Below, piece after piece: positions 44,186-52,856 of a DNA stretch of 64,000 bases. The position numbers and the translations under genes were made by a program. This stretch comes from an uncultured Bacilli bacterium. Lineage in GTDB: Bacteria; Bacillota_I; Bacilli_A; RF39; UBA660. The stretch is taken from NCBI GenBank assembly GCA_934148535.1, contig CAKPDF010000002.1, forward strand, positions 72,520 through 136,519, read 5' to 3'. Position 1 is the stretch's first letter. Each line of letters opens with the position of its first letter. The notes under the pieces were generated by a model, which saw only the letters and a program-made list of their open reading frames with translations, was not told where the DNA came from and did not search any database.

Positions 44186-44977
44186 ATGCTTACAATAAAT
44201 TGGAAACAAGTGTATGAGGTTGATAATAAATGGATTTTAATACTATATGATATATCTAAAAATCATTATGTTGGACTTCCTATTTATAACAAAGAACAAA
44301 AAAATTCAATTTTAATAAAATCTATAAACAAATATATAATATTAAACGAAATTACCGATTACAATAGAACGAACATTAAAAGATGTATTTATATAAAAGG
44401 AAAACCTTTAAAAATAAATAATAACGAATTTAATAATATATTAAATAAATCAAAAGAAATCTTCCTAAATTATGTAAAAAATAATACCGATAATACGACA
44501 GATGGAATTTCATATAATAAGTGGTATAAAGACAAATTGAAATTAATAAAAGAAGAAAAGAATAAAATAAACTTAAAAGTTGGAGCAATTTGTTGGGTTG
44601 ATTTAGGCTATAACATAGGAAATGAACTTCGTAAACTAAGACCAGCTATACTTTGGAGAAGTTCATCTGATAAAAAAATGTGGACAATTATTCCCTTAAC
44701 TTCTAAACATAAAGAAGATAATTATTATTTTCATTATGACTTAGAATCAAAAAATTTAGGAGTTGCAAGAATAGAAAATTTAATAAACATTAGTTCTAAT
44801 AGAATAAGGGAACCATATTTTATAAAAAATAAAATAGCAACTATCACAAAAAAAGACAATGATACCATTCTTAATATCATAAAAAAATATTATGCCTTTG
44901 AAGAAATTGAAATAAAAACTACGATAAAATCAAAACAGATCAAGTACAAAGAAAATCATAAAAAAGTATTGACATAA
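44186..44977 (+). CDS. PemK/MazF-like protein with N-terminal extension
   Basis: The 263-residue protein has an unrecognised N-terminal part (about 1-125; LTINWKQVYEVDNKWILILY). A C-terminal MazF/PemK-type barrel (about 127-235) follows: LKVGAICWVDLGYNIGNELR, then LRPAILWRSS, WTIIPLTSKHKED and ARIENLINISSNRI. MazF-fold proteins are usually sequence-specific RNases in toxin-antitoxin systems, and the fold is shared by ToxN-type toxins with RNA antitoxins. No antitoxin protein gene is adjacent; a candidate small RNA follows directly. The gene is on the plus strand, opposite its neighbours, between 104-bp direct repeats, so it looks inserted. Toxicity is inference. Confidence 0.75.
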   Translation: MLTINWKQVYEVDNKWILILYDISKNHYVGLPIYNKEQKNSILIKSINKYIILNEITDYNRTNIKRCIYIKGKPLKINNNEFNNILNKSKEIFLNYVKNNTDNTTDGISYNKWYKDKLKLIKEEKNKINLKVGAICWVDLGYNIGNELRKLRPAILWRSSSDKKMWTIIPLTSKHKEDNYYFHYDLESKNLGVARIENLINISSNRIREPYFIKNKIATITKKDNDTILNIIKKYYAFEEIEIKTTIKSKQIKYKENHKKVLT

Positions 44978-44996
44978 TCATTAAAAATGATATAAT
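44969..44996 (+). promoter_or_regulatory. Promoter overlapping the end of the MazF-like gene
   Basis: TTGACA (44969-44974) and TATAAT (44991-44996) are 16 nt apart. The -35 box is formed by the last codons of the MazF-like gene (TTG ACA TAA), so the promoter is built into the gene end. Confidence 0.72.
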
Positions 44997-45002
44997 TAAG
45001 GT

Positions 45003-45077
45003 ACTTTAGATTGTTGCAGGTGTATTTATACACTTGGTAGTAGTTTTTCAAAAAGGAAAGCAATGCTTTCCTTTTTG
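45003..45077 (+). ncRNA. Candidate small RNA (about 75 nt) downstream of the MazF-like gene
   Basis: The promoter at 44969-44996 should start a transcript near 45003. It contains a GTGTA/TACAC hairpin (45020-45033), an unpaired stretch TTGGTAGTAGTTTTTC and a strong terminator AAAAGGAAAGC/GCTTTCCTTTT (45051-45075). There is no ribosome site or open frame of note. It could be an RNA antitoxin or regulator of the neighbouring gene; no known family is recognised. The terminator also serves the MazF-like gene. Confidence 0.5.
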
Positions 45078-45087
45078 CTTTATTATC

Positions 45088-45191
45088 ACAATATACTAAA
45101 AAAGAAGATACAATAATATATCTCCTTAAATTCTAACTAATCTTTTTAGTCCTACTCTTGCCTCTTAAATCTTTTAATATTTTCTTCATTT
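45088..45191. repeat. Direct repeat, copy B (native sigma-factor 3' end and terminator)
   Basis: This 104-bp segment is the real 3' end of the sigma-factor gene plus its terminator, which on the minus strand is AAGGAGATA/TATCTTCTT followed by TTTT. It is copied at 44024-44127. Confidence 0.93.
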
Positions 45192-46299
45192 GAGGTGCTA
45201 TAGTATAATAGAAACTTTTATAATATTTAATATCAATATTTTCTTGTAAATTCATATAATCATCACCATATATTACTGCTAATACATTTCTTCCTCTCAA
45301 ACTAAGATTACCTATTGCATAATCTATTTCATCTTTAGTATAATTATCAAAGTATTCATATATAGAATCTACTTTATCTAAATCTTTATCAGTATCAATA
45401 ACTTTATACATTAAATTACCAAGTTTAGCTTCTTCAATATCATAATATTCCATCAAACTAGTAATATATTTTGATAATCTAATCTTATTCAAAGCATTTC
45501 TCTCAGACTTTCTTACCCACTCCACAGAAATATCATACTTTAACGAAAGTTCTGCTAAAGTAGCAGGTCTATTATTCTTTAATTCAAATCTATTAATTAA
45601 TATGCTATATTCTAAATCTGTTAAACTAGAATCTTTTAAAATTTTAGATATATCTTCTTCTAAAGCTTTAGCAATAACAATATCATCAAGACTATCATCA
45701 TAACCTATAACAAATTCCTCCAACTCTGTATTACTATCATTACTAACTACTTCATTTAAATTTGCAGTATCCTTTTGCAGTAAACATAACTTTTCTACCT
45801 CTTTTATAGTAATACCCATATCATTTGCTATTTCACTAACAGTAGGAGTTCTACCAAGTAAAGTTTCTAATTTTAATACAACCATCCTATATTTGTTTAT
45901 AGCGTCGTTTTTATAAACTGGTATTCTTATATTTCTTCCTTTATTAGCAATAGCTCTTTGAATATATAACATTATCCAATAATAAGCACAAGTTGAAAAT
46001 CTATTAGGAGTATTAACATCATATTTATCTATAGCAATAATAAGCCCGATATTCCCTTCTTGTATTAAATCTAAAAAAGATAATCCTCTATTGATATACA
46101 TTTTAGCAATACTAACAACTAATCTTAAATTGCTATTAATAAGTACCTCTCTAGCATTATTATCACCATTCTTTAATCTATAAAATAAACCTTGTTCTTC
46201 TTCCTTTGATAATATCGGATACTTACCAATTTCCCACAAATAAAAACCAACACTATCACTTATATTTACACAATCATTTTTCAAAACAACACACCCCAT
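45133..46299 (-). CDS. Sigma-70 family RNA polymerase sigma factor with C-terminal extension
   Basis: Regions 1.2 to 4.2 are recognisable: YLWEIGKYPILSKEEEQGLF; region 2 NLRLVVSIAKMYINRGLSFL, then DLIQEGNIGLIIAIDKYD and RFSTCAYYWIMLYIQRAI; region 3 RTPTVSEIANDMGITIKEVE; region 4 LTDLEYSILINRFEL, TLAELSLKYDISVEWVRKSE. Region 2.4 reads YYWIMLYIQRAI where the housekeeping sigma has TWWIRQAITRAI, so -10 recognition may differ. About 100 residues extend beyond region 4.2. Group 2 or alternative sigma is likely; the main RpoD is not excluded. The start is uncertain: ATG at 46299, or a TTG at 46284 with GGGGTG 7 nt upstream. Confidence 0.82.
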   Translation of the reverse strand: MGCVVLKNDCVNISDSVGFYLWEIGKYPILSKEEEQGLFYRLKNGDNNAREVLINSNLRLVVSIAKMYINRGLSFLDLIQEGNIGLIIAIDKYDVNTPNRFSTCAYYWIMLYIQRAIANKGRNIRIPVYKNDAINKYRMVVLKLETLLGRTPTVSEIANDMGITIKEVEKLCLLQKDTANLNEVVSNDSNTELEEFVIGYDDSLDDIVIAKALEEDISKILKDSSLTDLEYSILINRFELKNNRPATLAELSLKYDISVEWVRKSERNALNKIRLSKYITSLMEYYDIEEAKLGNLMYKVIDTDKDLDKVDSIYEYFDNYTKDEIDYAIGNLSLRGRNVLAVIYGDDYMNLQENIDIKYYKSFYYTIAPQMKKILKDLRGKSRTKKIS

Positions 46300-46351
46300 A
46301 CAAACAAAAATATTGACTATATTGTAATAAAATATTTATAAAAAGTCAAAT

Positions 46352-46379
46352 AAAAAGAATAAGCTACATAAACTTATTC
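46352..46379 (-). terminator. Terminator at the end of the tkt-sirA-yneF unit
   Basis: On the minus strand GAATAAG pairs with CTTATTC across 9 nt, then TTTTTATTT. The stem lies within the last codons of the UPF0154 gene. Confidence 0.78.
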
Positions 46380-46573
46380 ATTTGTTTCATCATTTGATTA
46401 ACTTGTTTTTGAGATGGAGTCCTACCCATTTGACTCATCATAACTTTAATCATTTGTTCGTTTATAGGAGGGTTTTTCTTAAGTTCCTTTTTCATAATGT
46501 TTCTTGCTACAAAGAAACCAATTACTCCTCCTGCAATCATACCAACTAATAAATATAATATATCTTTAAGCAT
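46364..46573 (-). CDS. yneF: UPF0154 (YneF) small membrane protein
   Basis: The 69-residue protein has one membrane helix (LLVGMIAGGVIGFFVARNIM) and the conserved tail KELKKNPPINEQMIKVMMSQ, MGRTPSQKQVNQMMKQMN, the UPF0154 pattern. I use the ATG at 46573 with GGAGG 9 nt upstream; the ORF could be extended to 46588 without a ribosome site. The tkt-sirA-yneF order matches Bacillus subtilis. Function is not established. Confidence 0.92.
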   Translation of the reverse strand: MLKDILYLLVGMIAGGVIGFFVARNIMKKELKKNPPINEQMIKVMMSQMGRTPSQKQVNQMMKQMNKFM

Positions 46574-46592
46574 TTTTATAACCTCCACAACT

Positions 46593-47039
46593 TCATTTTA
46601 CTATAATTAAATCATTTTGTCTATTTTTTTTCATAACTTTATCTAACCAAAAATAATCTTTATTATCAAAATCACATATAAAAATATTTTTTTCATAAGA
46701 ATATAAATCATTAAAGAAACAAGGAAAATTAAGATCACTAATAATCTTTATATAAATATTACTTATAACCATCTTTGTATGTTCATCTTTTTTTCTAATA
46801 TAATGACAATTATTATCATATCCATATTCATAAGCAAGCCTATGATTTTTAGTAATATACCCATTACATAGCATCTTATTAATCCCGCTTACTACTTGTT
46901 TATATTGCATATAACTACTTATCTTACTATAATCTTTTTGATAATATATACCCTCTAAAATCTTATATAACCTATAAGAATTATCATAATACATATCTTT
47001 ATAAATTTCATTAATAGTATAAACATAAAATATTCTCAT
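46593..47039 (-). CDS. sirA: SirA-like inhibitor of replication initiation
   Basis: In B. subtilis SirA (YneE) binds domain I of DnaA and blocks re-initiation as cells enter sporulation. This 148-residue protein has the same length as I recall for SirA, the same position between tkt and yneF, and matching ends: IFYVYTINEIYKDMYYDNS at the start and FICDFDNKDYFWLDKVMKKN near the end, resembling the SirA tail FDFNSKRYGWLNPV. The middle is divergent. The call rests on synteny plus these local matches. Confidence 0.72.
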   Translation of the reverse strand: MRIFYVYTINEIYKDMYYDNSYRLYKILEGIYYQKDYSKISSYMQYKQVVSGINKMLCNGYITKNHRLAYEYGYDNNCHYIRKKDEHTKMVISNIYIKIISDLNFPCFFNDLYSYEKNIFICDFDNKDYFWLDKVMKKNRQNDLIIVK

Positions 47040-47092
47040 AACTATTCACCCAAGAATAATTATATTATTATATTTTTTATAATTTTGTCGAA

Positions 47093-49063
47093 TTATAGAC
47101 TATTTTTTATTTTAATCACTAAATTTGGAATATCCAATTCTAATTCTTTTAATATATCATCACTCTTACCAGACATCCCAAAACTTTTAACCCCTATAAA
47201 ATCACTAGAACTTTCTAAAAATTGATACCAAGTTGGATCATCAGAAAACTCTAAAACCATCTTTTTATATCCTTTAGGTAATACCTCATTTTGATAATCT
47301 TCATCTTGTGCTAAGAAATTCTTTATAGAAGGCATACTAACAATTCTAGCCTCAATATAATTTTTCATAAGTTCATCTTTTAACTTCATAGCAAGTTCTA
47401 CCTCACTACCAGTAGCAATAATAATAACATCTAAACTTTTCTTAACTTCACTAATAATATAAGCTCCGTAAAATACTCCACTTGGATTAGTAAATTCTAA
47501 AGTCTCTGTATGATTTCTAGGAAGTACCAAAGCAGATGCAGTACCACTAGCAAGTATCTCATTCCAACTACCAATAAGTTCTTTATAATCACAAGGACGA
47601 TATACATTAAAATCTGGAATCATTCTCAAACTACCCAATTGCTCCACCGGTTGATGAGTAGGTCCATCTTGACCAACTAATATAGAATCATGAGTAAATA
47701 TATAAGTTACAGGCAACTTCATCATAGCGCTCATTCTAATCGCAGGTTTCAAATAATCACTAAACGCTAAATAAGTACTTCCAAAAACTCTAAAACCACA
47801 CAATGCCATACCATTTAATATACTACCCATCGCATGTTCTCTAACACCAAACTCTATATTCTTTCCCTTATAAGTATCTACACTAAAATTACATTTTCCC
47901 TTTAAATAAGTTTTAGTACTTTTAACTACATCAGCACCTCCACCTACAAAATTTGGAACAAAAGCTGAAATAACATTCATTATTTGATAATTAATATCTC
48001 TTAAAGTTCTATCCTCAAATAACTTAGAAGTATCAATTACCTTATCAAGCCTTAAAGTAATATTTTCATTAGATAATATCATATTAAGTGAATCTTTTTC
48101 ACTATCATCTGCATTTTTAATAAATGTTTCATATTCATTGTACCAATCTCTATACAAGCCATCACATCTATCTTTTATGTATTGTCTATACAAAGCTAAA
48201 TTAACATTATCTATATTAAAATTACCATCACAACCAAGTTCATTCTTAATATTTTGATAATCCTCTTCCTCTAAATTTCCATGTATTTTATATGTACCCT
48301 CATATTTAGAATATTTTCCTATTGTAGTATTAACTGCTATAATACAAGGAGCATCTATCTTTTTAGCATAACTAATAGCCTTATTAATTTCTTTAACACT
48401 CTCTCCATTTTTAACTGTTATAACTTCCCAACCTAAAGAAGAATAAGTATCTAAGAAATAATTCTCTTCCTCCTCTGACACTTCACCATCTAAAGAAGTA
48501 TGATTATCATCATATAAAACAATTAAATTATTCAAATCAAATTTTCCTGCTAAAGATGCTGCCTCATAACTAACACCCTCCATTAAATCTCCATCACCAC
48601 AAAGAACATAAATATAATTATCAAATAAAATATTTTTCTTTCTATTATAGTTAGCAGCCATCATTTTCATAGCAACAGCCATACCTACACCATTAGCAAT
48701 ACCTTGACCTAAAGGACCTGTAGAACATTCTATCCTATTATTAATATTATATTCAGGATGTCCTGGAGTTTTTGAATAAACATTTCTATATTCAATTAAA
48801 TCATTCAAATTATAATCTTCTGTAGTACAAAATAACATAGCATATAATAAAGCAGAACCATGTCCTGAAGATAATATAAATCTATCTCTATTATACCAAT
48901 TCTTCTCAGTCAAATCAAAATTCATATGATATGTAAATAAAGTATACATAATAGGAGCAGCCCCTAAACATATACCAGGATGTCCACTACCAGACTTATG
49001 TATCATATCAAGACATAATCCTCTTATATCTGCTATCATTTTTTTATCATTATGTTTTCCCAT
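47093..49063 (-). CDS. tkt: Transketolase
   Basis: Transketolase moves two-carbon units between pentose-phosphate sugars with thiamine diphosphate. The 656-residue protein has SGHPGICLGAAPIMYTLF, GPLGQGIANGVGMAVAMK, the ThDP/Mg site LCGDGDLMEGVSYEAASLAG with YDDN, the pyrimidine-domain GVREHAMGSILNGMALCG and THDSILVGQDGPTHQPVEQL. Length is normal. It heads the tkt-sirA-yneF unit. Confidence 0.96.
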   Translation of the reverse strand: MGKHNDKKMIADIRGLCLDMIHKSGSGHPGICLGAAPIMYTLFTYHMNFDLTEKNWYNRDRFILSSGHGSALLYAMLFCTTEDYNLNDLIEYRNVYSKTPGHPEYNINNRIECSTGPLGQGIANGVGMAVAMKMMAANYNRKKNILFDNYIYVLCGDGDLMEGVSYEAASLAGKFDLNNLIVLYDDNHTSLDGEVSEEEENYFLDTYSSLGWEVITVKNGESVKEINKAISYAKKIDAPCIIAVNTTIGKYSKYEGTYKIHGNLEEEDYQNIKNELGCDGNFNIDNVNLALYRQYIKDRCDGLYRDWYNEYETFIKNADDSEKDSLNMILSNENITLRLDKVIDTSKLFEDRTLRDINYQIMNVISAFVPNFVGGGADVVKSTKTYLKGKCNFSVDTYKGKNIEFGVREHAMGSILNGMALCGFRVFGSTYLAFSDYLKPAIRMSAMMKLPVTYIFTHDSILVGQDGPTHQPVEQLGSLRMIPDFNVYRPCDYKELIGSWNEILASGTASALVLPRNHTETLEFTNPSGVFYGAYIISEVKKSLDVIIIATGSEVELAMKLKDELMKNYIEARIVSMPSIKNFLAQDEDYQNEVLPKGYKKMVLEFSDDPTWYQFLESSSDFIGVKSFGMSGKSDDILKELELDIPNLVIKIKNSL

Positions 49064-49185
49064 ATAAAACTATCCCTACCTTCACTATATAGAAATTATA
49101 TCATAACAATAGAAAAATAGGAATATATTTTTTTAATTATTTTAAAGTATCGACCATAGATAGTATAAGTCTAGGTCGTACTTCC

Positions 49186-49491
49186 CTATTTATAAATATC
49201 TCTAATTATACTAATTGGTATATATTCATTATCCATAGTAATTAAATTATTTCTATTTCTAGCAACTATCCTTTTAGAGGAAGTACCAGTATCAGTAACT
49301 ATCTTAACATCAGCCTTATAAATATAATCATCAGCAGAAAATATATCATTAATCTTTCTATCAATAGAAACATTATCATATTTTATACCTCTAATATCAG
49401 GATCTTCTCTTACTTCATTATTATTTTTATCCATTGTTGAATATACAAATTGAGTATTATCTAATTTCTTATTAATTCTATTTTTATACAT
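49186..49491 (-). CDS. Small unknown protein
   Basis: The protein (101 residues from the ATG at 49491, with GGGTGG 7 nt upstream) is polar and basic. It has strands near ADVKIVTDTGTSSKRIVARN and the end YIPISIIRDIYK. No family is recognised. It is a single gene, upstream of tkt on the same strand and divergent from the RodA-like gene. A weak hairpin (CGACC/GGTCG) follows it at 49147-49175. Confidence 0.5.
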   Translation of the reverse strand: MYKNRINKKLDNTQFVYSTMDKNNNEVREDPDIRGIKYDNVSIDRKINDIFSADDYIYKADVKIVTDTGTSSKRIVARNRNNLITMDNEYIPISIIRDIYK

Positions 49492-49588
49492 AATATAACC
49501 ACCCAATATAATATATTTAATTTTTTTAAAAATATTACTTTATAAAATCAAATATTTATGATAAAATTAAATATACAGAAAAGTGGTG

Positions 49589-50722
49589 ATGAATATCAAA
49601 AATATTTCTAAATTTAAAGTAGAAAAATCAATATTAATTCCTATAATTCTCTTTGGAATAATAAGTGTAATAGCAATATATTGTACCAGAAGTTTATTAG
49701 GAAGTGAATTTCAAAACTATTATCTTAAACAAATAATATGGTATACATTAGGTATTGCTATAGCATATTTAATGATGCTATTAGGAAATAAATTTTTATA
49801 TCAAAATGCTTGGTGGTTTTACATAATTGGAGTATTATCTTTATTCCTAGTATTAATATTTGGTAAAGAAATTAAAAATGCCACTTGCTGGTTCAAAATA
49901 GGTTCTCTATCTATTCAACCAAGTGAATTCATGAAAGTATTTTTAATAATAATGTTATCAAAATTAATAAATAATTTTAACGAAACTCACCCCAATCCCG
50001 AAATAATAGATGAATTCAAATTTCTAATAAAAATAATAATAATAGTTTCTATACCATCTATACTAACATTTATAGAACCAGATACTGGAGCCGTAATGAT
50101 GTATCTAATAATAACAATAGTAATGCTTTTTATTGGAGGCATACGAAAAAGATGGTTTCTACTATTATTTCTCTTAATAGCAACAGTTCTCGGTGGTGGC
50201 GCCATAATATATATAACAAATCAAGATTTATTTACTAATATATTCGGTAGTACACTATTTTATAGAATAGACAGAATTGTCAACTGGTCTAACGAAAGTG
50301 GACTACAGCTTACTAAATCATTAACAGCAATAGGATCAGCTGGTATATTAGGTCATGGCTTTAATCATACCCCAATATATTTTCCAGAAATGCAAACAGA
50401 CTTTATTTTTGCTGTTATTGCCTCTAATTTTGGACTATTAGGAGCATCATTATTAATCATATTAATTATATTCTTTGATATAAACATAATTAATACCGCA
50501 AACAAAACTACAGATATAACAGATAAATATGCCATAGCAGGTATATTAGCAATACTATTATTTCAACAAATACAAAATATTTCAATGACAATAGGATTAC
50601 TTCCAATCATGGGTATAACATTACCATTTATAAGTTATGGAGGTTCTTCTCTATTATCATATATGTTATTAGTAGGAATTATATTTAATGTTTCTAACGA
50701 ATCATTAAGATTTACTAATTAA
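49589..50722 (+). CDS. rodA: SEDS peptidoglycan polymerase, RodA-like
   Basis: SEDS proteins polymerise lipid II into glycan strands. The 377-residue, ten-helix protein has the conserved SIQPSEFMKVFLIIMLSK, EPDTGAVMMYLII, QTDFIFAVIASNFGLLGAS and LPFISYGGSSLLSYML. The long first-half loops and a KSLTAIGSAGILGHGF block fit RodA better than FtsW, but the choice is not certain. I use the ATG at 49589, with GTGGTG acting as ribosome site. It lies on the plus strand; the second SEDS gene is on the minus strand 2 kb away. Confidence 0.85.
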   Translation: MNIKNISKFKVEKSILIPIILFGIISVIAIYCTRSLLGSEFQNYYLKQIIWYTLGIAIAYLMMLLGNKFLYQNAWWFYIIGVLSLFLVLIFGKEIKNATCWFKIGSLSIQPSEFMKVFLIIMLSKLINNFNETHPNPEIIDEFKFLIKIIIIVSIPSILTFIEPDTGAVMMYLIITIVMLFIGGIRKRWFLLLFLLIATVLGGGAIIYITNQDLFTNIFGSTLFYRIDRIVNWSNESGLQLTKSLTAIGSAGILGHGFNHTPIYFPEMQTDFIFAVIASNFGLLGASLLIILIIFFDINIINTANKTTDITDKYAIAGILAILLFQQIQNISMTIGLLPIMGITLPFISYGGSSLLSYMLLVGIIFNVSNESLRFTN

Positions 50723-50755
50723 ATTCAAGTACTTTTTTACTTGAATTTTTTTATT
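50722..50755 (+). terminator. Terminator after the RodA-like gene
   Basis: AATTCAAGTA pairs perfectly with TACTTGAATT across 6 T, then seven T. Confidence 0.9.
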
Positions 50756-50782
50756 AAAAAAATGATACTTAAAGTACCATTT
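50754..50782 (-). terminator. Terminator after the YugP-like gene
   Basis: On the minus strand ATGGTACT pairs with AGTATCAT (one wobble) across TTA, followed by six T. It abuts the converging RodA-side terminator. Confidence 0.7.
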
Positions 50783-50787
50783 ATATT

Positions 50788-51396
50788 TTACATATTTAAA
50801 ATAATTACTACTAATCTTACTATTTGTACTAAACTACTTATAAAAAAGATATTATTAACTTTATTAAAGGTATTCATTATTCCATTTACTTCTTTACTTA
50901 CATCAATACTATCTAATGCTTCTGCATTAATTAGATTTAAAATATATTGGTATACCGCTATTAAAGAAACAAGCACTATACTAATTTTAGCATCACCCAT
51001 ATTAGTTGTTAATATAGATATTATTATACATATTATAGCGCTATAAGAAAACACTTTTAATTCTTTAAAGATTGTAGATAAAGTTTTTAGATACTTACTT
51101 TTACTTAATGCATATCCTGATAACATTGATGCTACAGAAACCCTAAAAATATTATCATTATCATAAGTATTTTCAGATAACTTTACCATTTTTCTTTTAA
51201 TATTATATTTACTAAATGATGATTCTTTACTTTCTATTAAATTAATAGAACTCTCGTCATCTAATAGCTTTATTACCACTTCATAAGCCTTATTTTTATA
51301 TTTTTTATCTCTATTTAAGATATATGTTATTAATAATTTTATATATCCATAAATAACTAATGATAATGATATCACTAAAATTATTGTATTAGCCAT
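50788..51396 (-). CDS. YugP-like membrane protein lacking the zinc-protease motif
   Basis: The 202-residue protein matches the layout of YugP-family zinc metallopeptidases: an N-terminal helix, a stretch IKRKMVKLSENTYDNDNIFR, then VSVASMLSGYAL and further helices ending IFFISSLVQIVRLVVIIL. In active members the corresponding block contains HEVGHA; here it is MLSGYA, so the zinc ligands and catalytic Glu are gone. The family assignment comes from the flanking KVVRLSE-like motif and helix order. It is probably a pseudo-enzyme or a decayed gene. AGGTGG precedes the ATG at 51396. Confidence 0.6.
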   Translation of the reverse strand: MANTIILVISLSLVIYGYIKLLITYILNRDKKYKNKAYEVVIKLLDDESSINLIESKESSFSKYNIKRKMVKLSENTYDNDNIFRVSVASMLSGYALSKSKYLKTLSTIFKELKVFSYSAIICIIISILTTNMGDAKISIVLVSLIAVYQYILNLINAEALDSIDVSKEVNGIMNTFNKVNNIFFISSLVQIVRLVVIILNM

Positions 51397-51439
51397 AAAA
51401 ATCACCCACCTAATTATCTCATAGTTTAATTACTTTTGC

Positions 51440-51575
51440 AAATATTATTTATAATTATATTTACTAATATTTAAAATTATTCCCATTCCTAACATTGTTA
51501 TTAGTAAACTAGATCCTCCATATGATAGAAATGGTAAGGTTACTCCAGTAACTGGAATTAATCCTACTACTACCA
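51440..51575. repeat. Direct repeat, copy A (detached 3' end of ftsW)
   Basis: This 136-bp stretch repeats 52857-52992 with two mismatches. On the minus strand it encodes the last 43 or so codons of FtsW, including VTLPFLSYGGSSLLITMLGM and the stop, but has no gene body. It brackets the GNAT+Fic module together with the native copy. Confidence 0.95.
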
Positions 51576-51652
51576 ATATTCAAAGAAATAGAAAATAATT
51601 AATACTATATATAATATTATTATTTTATTTATATAAATTTAAATTTGCCATA

Positions 51653-52066
51653 TCACTTTTCAATCCATAAATACATTCCAGTTATTTTATCTGGTTTATA
51701 TTTAAAACCACTTCTCTCATAAAACTTCTCTTTACCAGAGATTGGAGTTAATTCTATTTGTATTTTTTCTCCCTTTGAAACATTTTCTTCAATCATCCTC
51801 TTTAATTCCATTACAATTTTTGTACCAATCCCACGCCCCTGAAACTTTGGTTTCACACAAATATCAGTTAAGATGCAAACAATACTATAGTCTCCTACAA
51901 CACGACCTATACCAGCAATTTCACCATCAACTATTATTTTTACCATATACATTGTATTTTGTAATGCTTTTTCTATTTGCAAATGCGTATAAGATTTCCA
52001 ACCAACAGAATTAACCATTTCTAAAAACTCATCTGCATCAATATTATATTCTATTTTTTCATTCAT
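51653..52066 (-). CDS. GNAT-family N-acetyltransferase
   Basis: GNAT enzymes transfer acetyl from acetyl-CoA to amines. The 137-residue protein has IAGIGRVVGDYSIVCILTDI, then CVKPKFQGRGIGTKIVMELK, the acetyl-CoA-binding motif A with QGRGIG, and ending SGKEKFYERSGFKY. The acceptor is unknown. It lies 13 bp after the Fic-like gene in the same orientation and ends with TGA, unlike most core genes here. It is part of the segment between the ftsW repeats. Confidence 0.88.
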   Translation of the reverse strand: MNEKIEYNIDADEFLEMVNSVGWKSYTHLQIEKALQNTMYMVKIIVDGEIAGIGRVVGDYSIVCILTDICVKPKFQGRGIGTKIVMELKRMIEENVSKGEKIQIELTPISGKEKFYERSGFKYKPDKITGMYLWIEK

Positions 52067-52079
52067 AAAAACTCCTTTA

Positions 52080-52739
52080 TTATTCTAAACCATAGATACA
52101 TTTATTATATAAAAATTCTATTATTTCACTATCCAAACCATTAGTATAATAATCTGTTAAAAGTTTATTAAACTCTAATAAATTCTCATCTTTTATTAAA
52201 ATTATGCCTTTACCATTCATAATCATTATTTTATTAGCAATAATCATACTTGTTCTTTTATTTCCATCCCAAAACAATTGATTTCTCATTCCATAAAGCA
52301 TATATTTAATACTTCTTAAAGTTATATTGGGAATTGTTAATATTTTTTCTATTTCCTGTCTTACCTCTTTTTCTTCTGGAATTTTTGGAATATAATCAGT
52401 TCCCAAAATTCCAACATTACCTGTTCTTAATACTCCCCAAGATAGTGACTCATTTCTACTAACATAAGAATTTATTTTTAATATAAAGTCTAAAGATACT
52501 TCTTCTTTTATATTATCTAATACATATTTCCAGACATCTCTTAAATTAAGTATTGTATTTATTTCATCTATTTTAACATTTGGAACATTTACTCCTTCTA
52601 AAATAGTTTGTACTTCATAGAATGTTACATTCAAACCTTCTATTTTGGTTCCCATATAAATACTTGAAATAAGTTGCTTTTTTGCTAAAAATACATTTTC
52701 TTCTAATGTTAAATTAAATTTATCTTTCATATAATCCAC
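52080..52739 (-). CDS. Fic-domain protein with Gln in place of the catalytic His
   Basis: Fic proteins usually transfer AMP or other phosphate groups to target side chains. The 219-residue protein has an N-terminal SIYMGTKIEGLNVTFYEVQT block similar to the inhibitory-helix region of self-contained Fic proteins, and a Fic core MRNQLFWDGNKRTSMIIANK (about 148-167). The canonical HxFxDGNxR motif reads QLFWDGNKR, so the catalytic His is Gln while the phosphate-binding loop DGNKR is kept. Transfer activity is therefore doubtful. It is the first gene of the inserted pair with the GNAT gene. Confidence 0.8.
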   Translation of the reverse strand: MDYMKDKFNLTLEENVFLAKKQLISSIYMGTKIEGLNVTFYEVQTILEGVNVPNVKIDEINTILNLRDVWKYVLDNIKEEVSLDFILKINSYVSRNESLSWGVLRTGNVGILGTDYIPKIPEEKEVRQEIEKILTIPNITLRSIKYMLYGMRNQLFWDGNKRTSMIIANKIMIMNGKGIILIKDENLLEFNKLLTDYYTNGLDSEIIEFLYNKCIYGLE

Positions 52740-52856
52740 TTCTTCATATTAATTTTAACATTAATTTTTAAAAAAATAAATATAAACTTGTTTACATTCT
52801 ATACATTAATAATAAAATTCCCCGTTATTTTAATATAAAAAATTTTAAATACTAAT

